Positions 16,742 through 17,562 of a stretch of 17,562 nt of DNA are shown here, in pieces. The notes beneath the pieces are model-generated. The model searched no databases, had not been told where the DNA came from, and was given only the letters and a program-made list of their open reading frames with translations. The stretch's first letter is position 1. Each line of letters starts with the position of its first letter. Both the position numbers and the translations under genes were made by a program. This DNA comes from Glomus cerebriforme. Lineage: Eukaryota > Glomeromycota > Glomeromycetes > Glomerales > Glomeraceae. The stretch is taken from assembly GCA_003550305.1 (NCBI GenBank), contig QKYT01000330.1, positions 108,282 through 125,843 on the forward strand, in the 5' to 3' direction.

Positions 16742-17332
16742 AATCCTGCAGTCTTTTTAGTGGAAAGTGCTAAAGATTTAAGTAAAAAGGAACAAGTTTC
16801 TGAAGATCAACATGTGGGACCTCTTGATTATCATCAACAATAAGCATTTCAGTACCTTTTAGAAGAGTACACTGACATCTGTGCCAAAGGACAGATGGAA
16901 ATTGGAAGGACAACTATCGTCAAACATAGAATTCACACCGGAGATACATTACCAGTAGCGCAAAAGCTGTATCGTACTAATCCTGAAAATACTTTATTTT
17001 TAAAGGAAGAAATTAAAAAGATGGAAGCAAATGGAATCATTAGACGTTTATACAACCCCTGGGCCTTCCCAGTTGTTATAGTAGGAAAGAAAGGAGGAGA
17101 CAAGCAGTTATGTATTAACTATTGCAAGTTAAATGTCCTTACAAAAATTGATGCCTACCCATTACCTAGGATTGATGACCTACTAGACTCTTTAGGTGAA
17201 TCTCAATGGTTCACAACTCTAGATTTAGCTAGTAGATACTGGCAAGTGTCCATGCATCCAGATGATATTGAAAAAACAGCCTTTATTACACCATCAGATC
17301 TCTATGAATTCTTACATCAGGAATTTATTTAG
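16742..17332 (+). pseudogene. pol, reverse transcriptase N-terminal part (truncated)
   Basis: Frame 2 reads NPAVFLVESAKDLSKKEQ, passes TAA at 16841-16843, and continues AFQYLLEEYTDICAKGQ into the RT fingers. The motifs appear in order: VKHRIHTGDTLPVAQKLYRT, NPWAFPVVIVGKKGGDKQLC, DAYPLPRIDDLLDSLG, FTTLDLASRYWQV (the first catalytic Asp is kept) and EKTAFITPSDLYEFL. Position 17113-17115 reads Asn where the motif CxDYRKLN has Asp, the next-but-one codon reads Cys for Arg, and DLASRYW has Arg for the usual Gly. All three fit single transitions. Homology stops after YEFL (17314). The MPFGL motif and the YxDD box are missing. Confidence 0.85.
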
Positions 17333-17562
17333 TACGAAGTATTTCATAAATCTACGCCTTTGTAGTACTATGTAAGGCTACGACTCCGTCAAAAGATTAC
17401 GAAACGTAATACTCTGATAATTTATGTGACGTAATACTCCGTAATTTTACCAAGTGTAATACTCCATTATATTAAGATGCGTAATATTTTGAAACACTGC
17501 GTAATACTTCAAAATATTTACGAGGACTAATTATATAACATTTCATTTTACATAGTGTAATA
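17333..17562. repeat. GTAATACTC minisatellite with 25-bp period
   Basis: GTAATACTC-type cores start at 17406, 17431, 17456 and 17481, exactly 25 bases apart, then at 17501 and 17557. The spacer sequences vary but often end in GTGAC, AAGT or ATGC. The part before 17406 has related pieces (GTAGTACTATGTAAGGCTACG). The block starts right after the RT breakpoint and runs to the window end. It is either the flank at a deletion or the edge of an inserted repeat. There is no gene in it. Confidence 0.65.

Larger units (their letters stand above)
13487..17314 (+). mobile_element. Truncated Ty3/gypsy-type LTR retrotransposon
   Basis: The order is 5' LTR (13487-13945), primer-binding site (13948), gag with a CCHC knuckle, retropepsin, then reverse transcriptase. 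The RT start has the Ty3/gypsy signature sequences NPWAFPVVIVGKKGG, DAYPLPRIDDLLDSL and FTTLDLASRYWQV. The element breaks off near 17314, before the next RT motif. RNase H, integrase, polypurine tract and 3' LTR are absent from the window. All reading frames are broken by stops and shifts, so the copy is dead. It belongs to the Metaviridae-like elements of fungi. The five bases before the LTR are CCCAA, and no partner duplication can be checked. Confidence 0.85.

Noticed and set aside
17406..17562. CRISPR-like array because of evenly spaced repeats
   Set aside because: The conserved core is only 9-10 bases in a 25-base period, the genome is eukaryotic, and no cas gene is near.

Overview
The window looks like a gene-poor, repeat-rich piece of a very AT-rich fungal genome. 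The introns are short (60-116 bases), with GTAAGT/GTATGT-type donors, CTAAY or TACTAAT branch sites and TAG/CAG acceptors. Polyadenylation-type AATAAA signals are present, and bacterial ribosome binding sites and operons are absent. Composition, intron style and the Ty3/gypsy element recall an arbuscular mycorrhizal fungus such as Rhizophagus. That assignment is an inference from style, not from a database match. Scattered single Ns show that this is draft assembly.

Layout. 1-860: two diverged copies of a dispersed repeat. 860-2890: AT-rich DNA with short direct and inverted repeats and no gene. 2896-3618: a broken plus-strand gene. 4240-4991: the only gene that still reads cleanly, a two-exon membrane protein of 211 residues. 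5300-6137: a broken minus-strand gene that converges on it. 6701-7545: two further decayed fragments, one per strand. 7956-9033: a decayed multi-exon gene with an aspartyl-protease-like domain. 9290-9878: a minus-strand remnant ending in a CCHC zinc knuckle. 10153-12790: a decayed minus-strand multi-exon coiled-coil gene and, about 1 kb away, an inverted and internally deleted copy of its 3' end. Between the two copies lie a perfect 20-bp hairpin, a small inverted-repeat element and a minisatellite. 13123-13484: a foldback element with 164-bp arms. 13487-17314: a 5'-LTR retrotransposon with LTR, primer-binding site, gag, CCHC knuckle, protease and the start of reverse transcriptase. It breaks off inside RT and joins a 25-bp-period minisatellite that runs off the window.

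The common thread is mutational decay. Most in-frame stops can be read as Trp, Gln or Arg codons changed by one C-to-T or G-to-A step. The catalytic Asp of both aspartyl-protease domains reads Asn. The two foldback arms differ at 12 sites, 11 of them transitions. This fits cytosine-deamination-type erosion of repeats, but the ancestral codons are inferred and need alignment to intact copies. I see no operon-like or defence-like system. The best leads are the intact membrane-protein gene with an internal duplication and two in-phase splice donors, the retropepsin-like gene, and the mirrored coiled-coil gene fragments.
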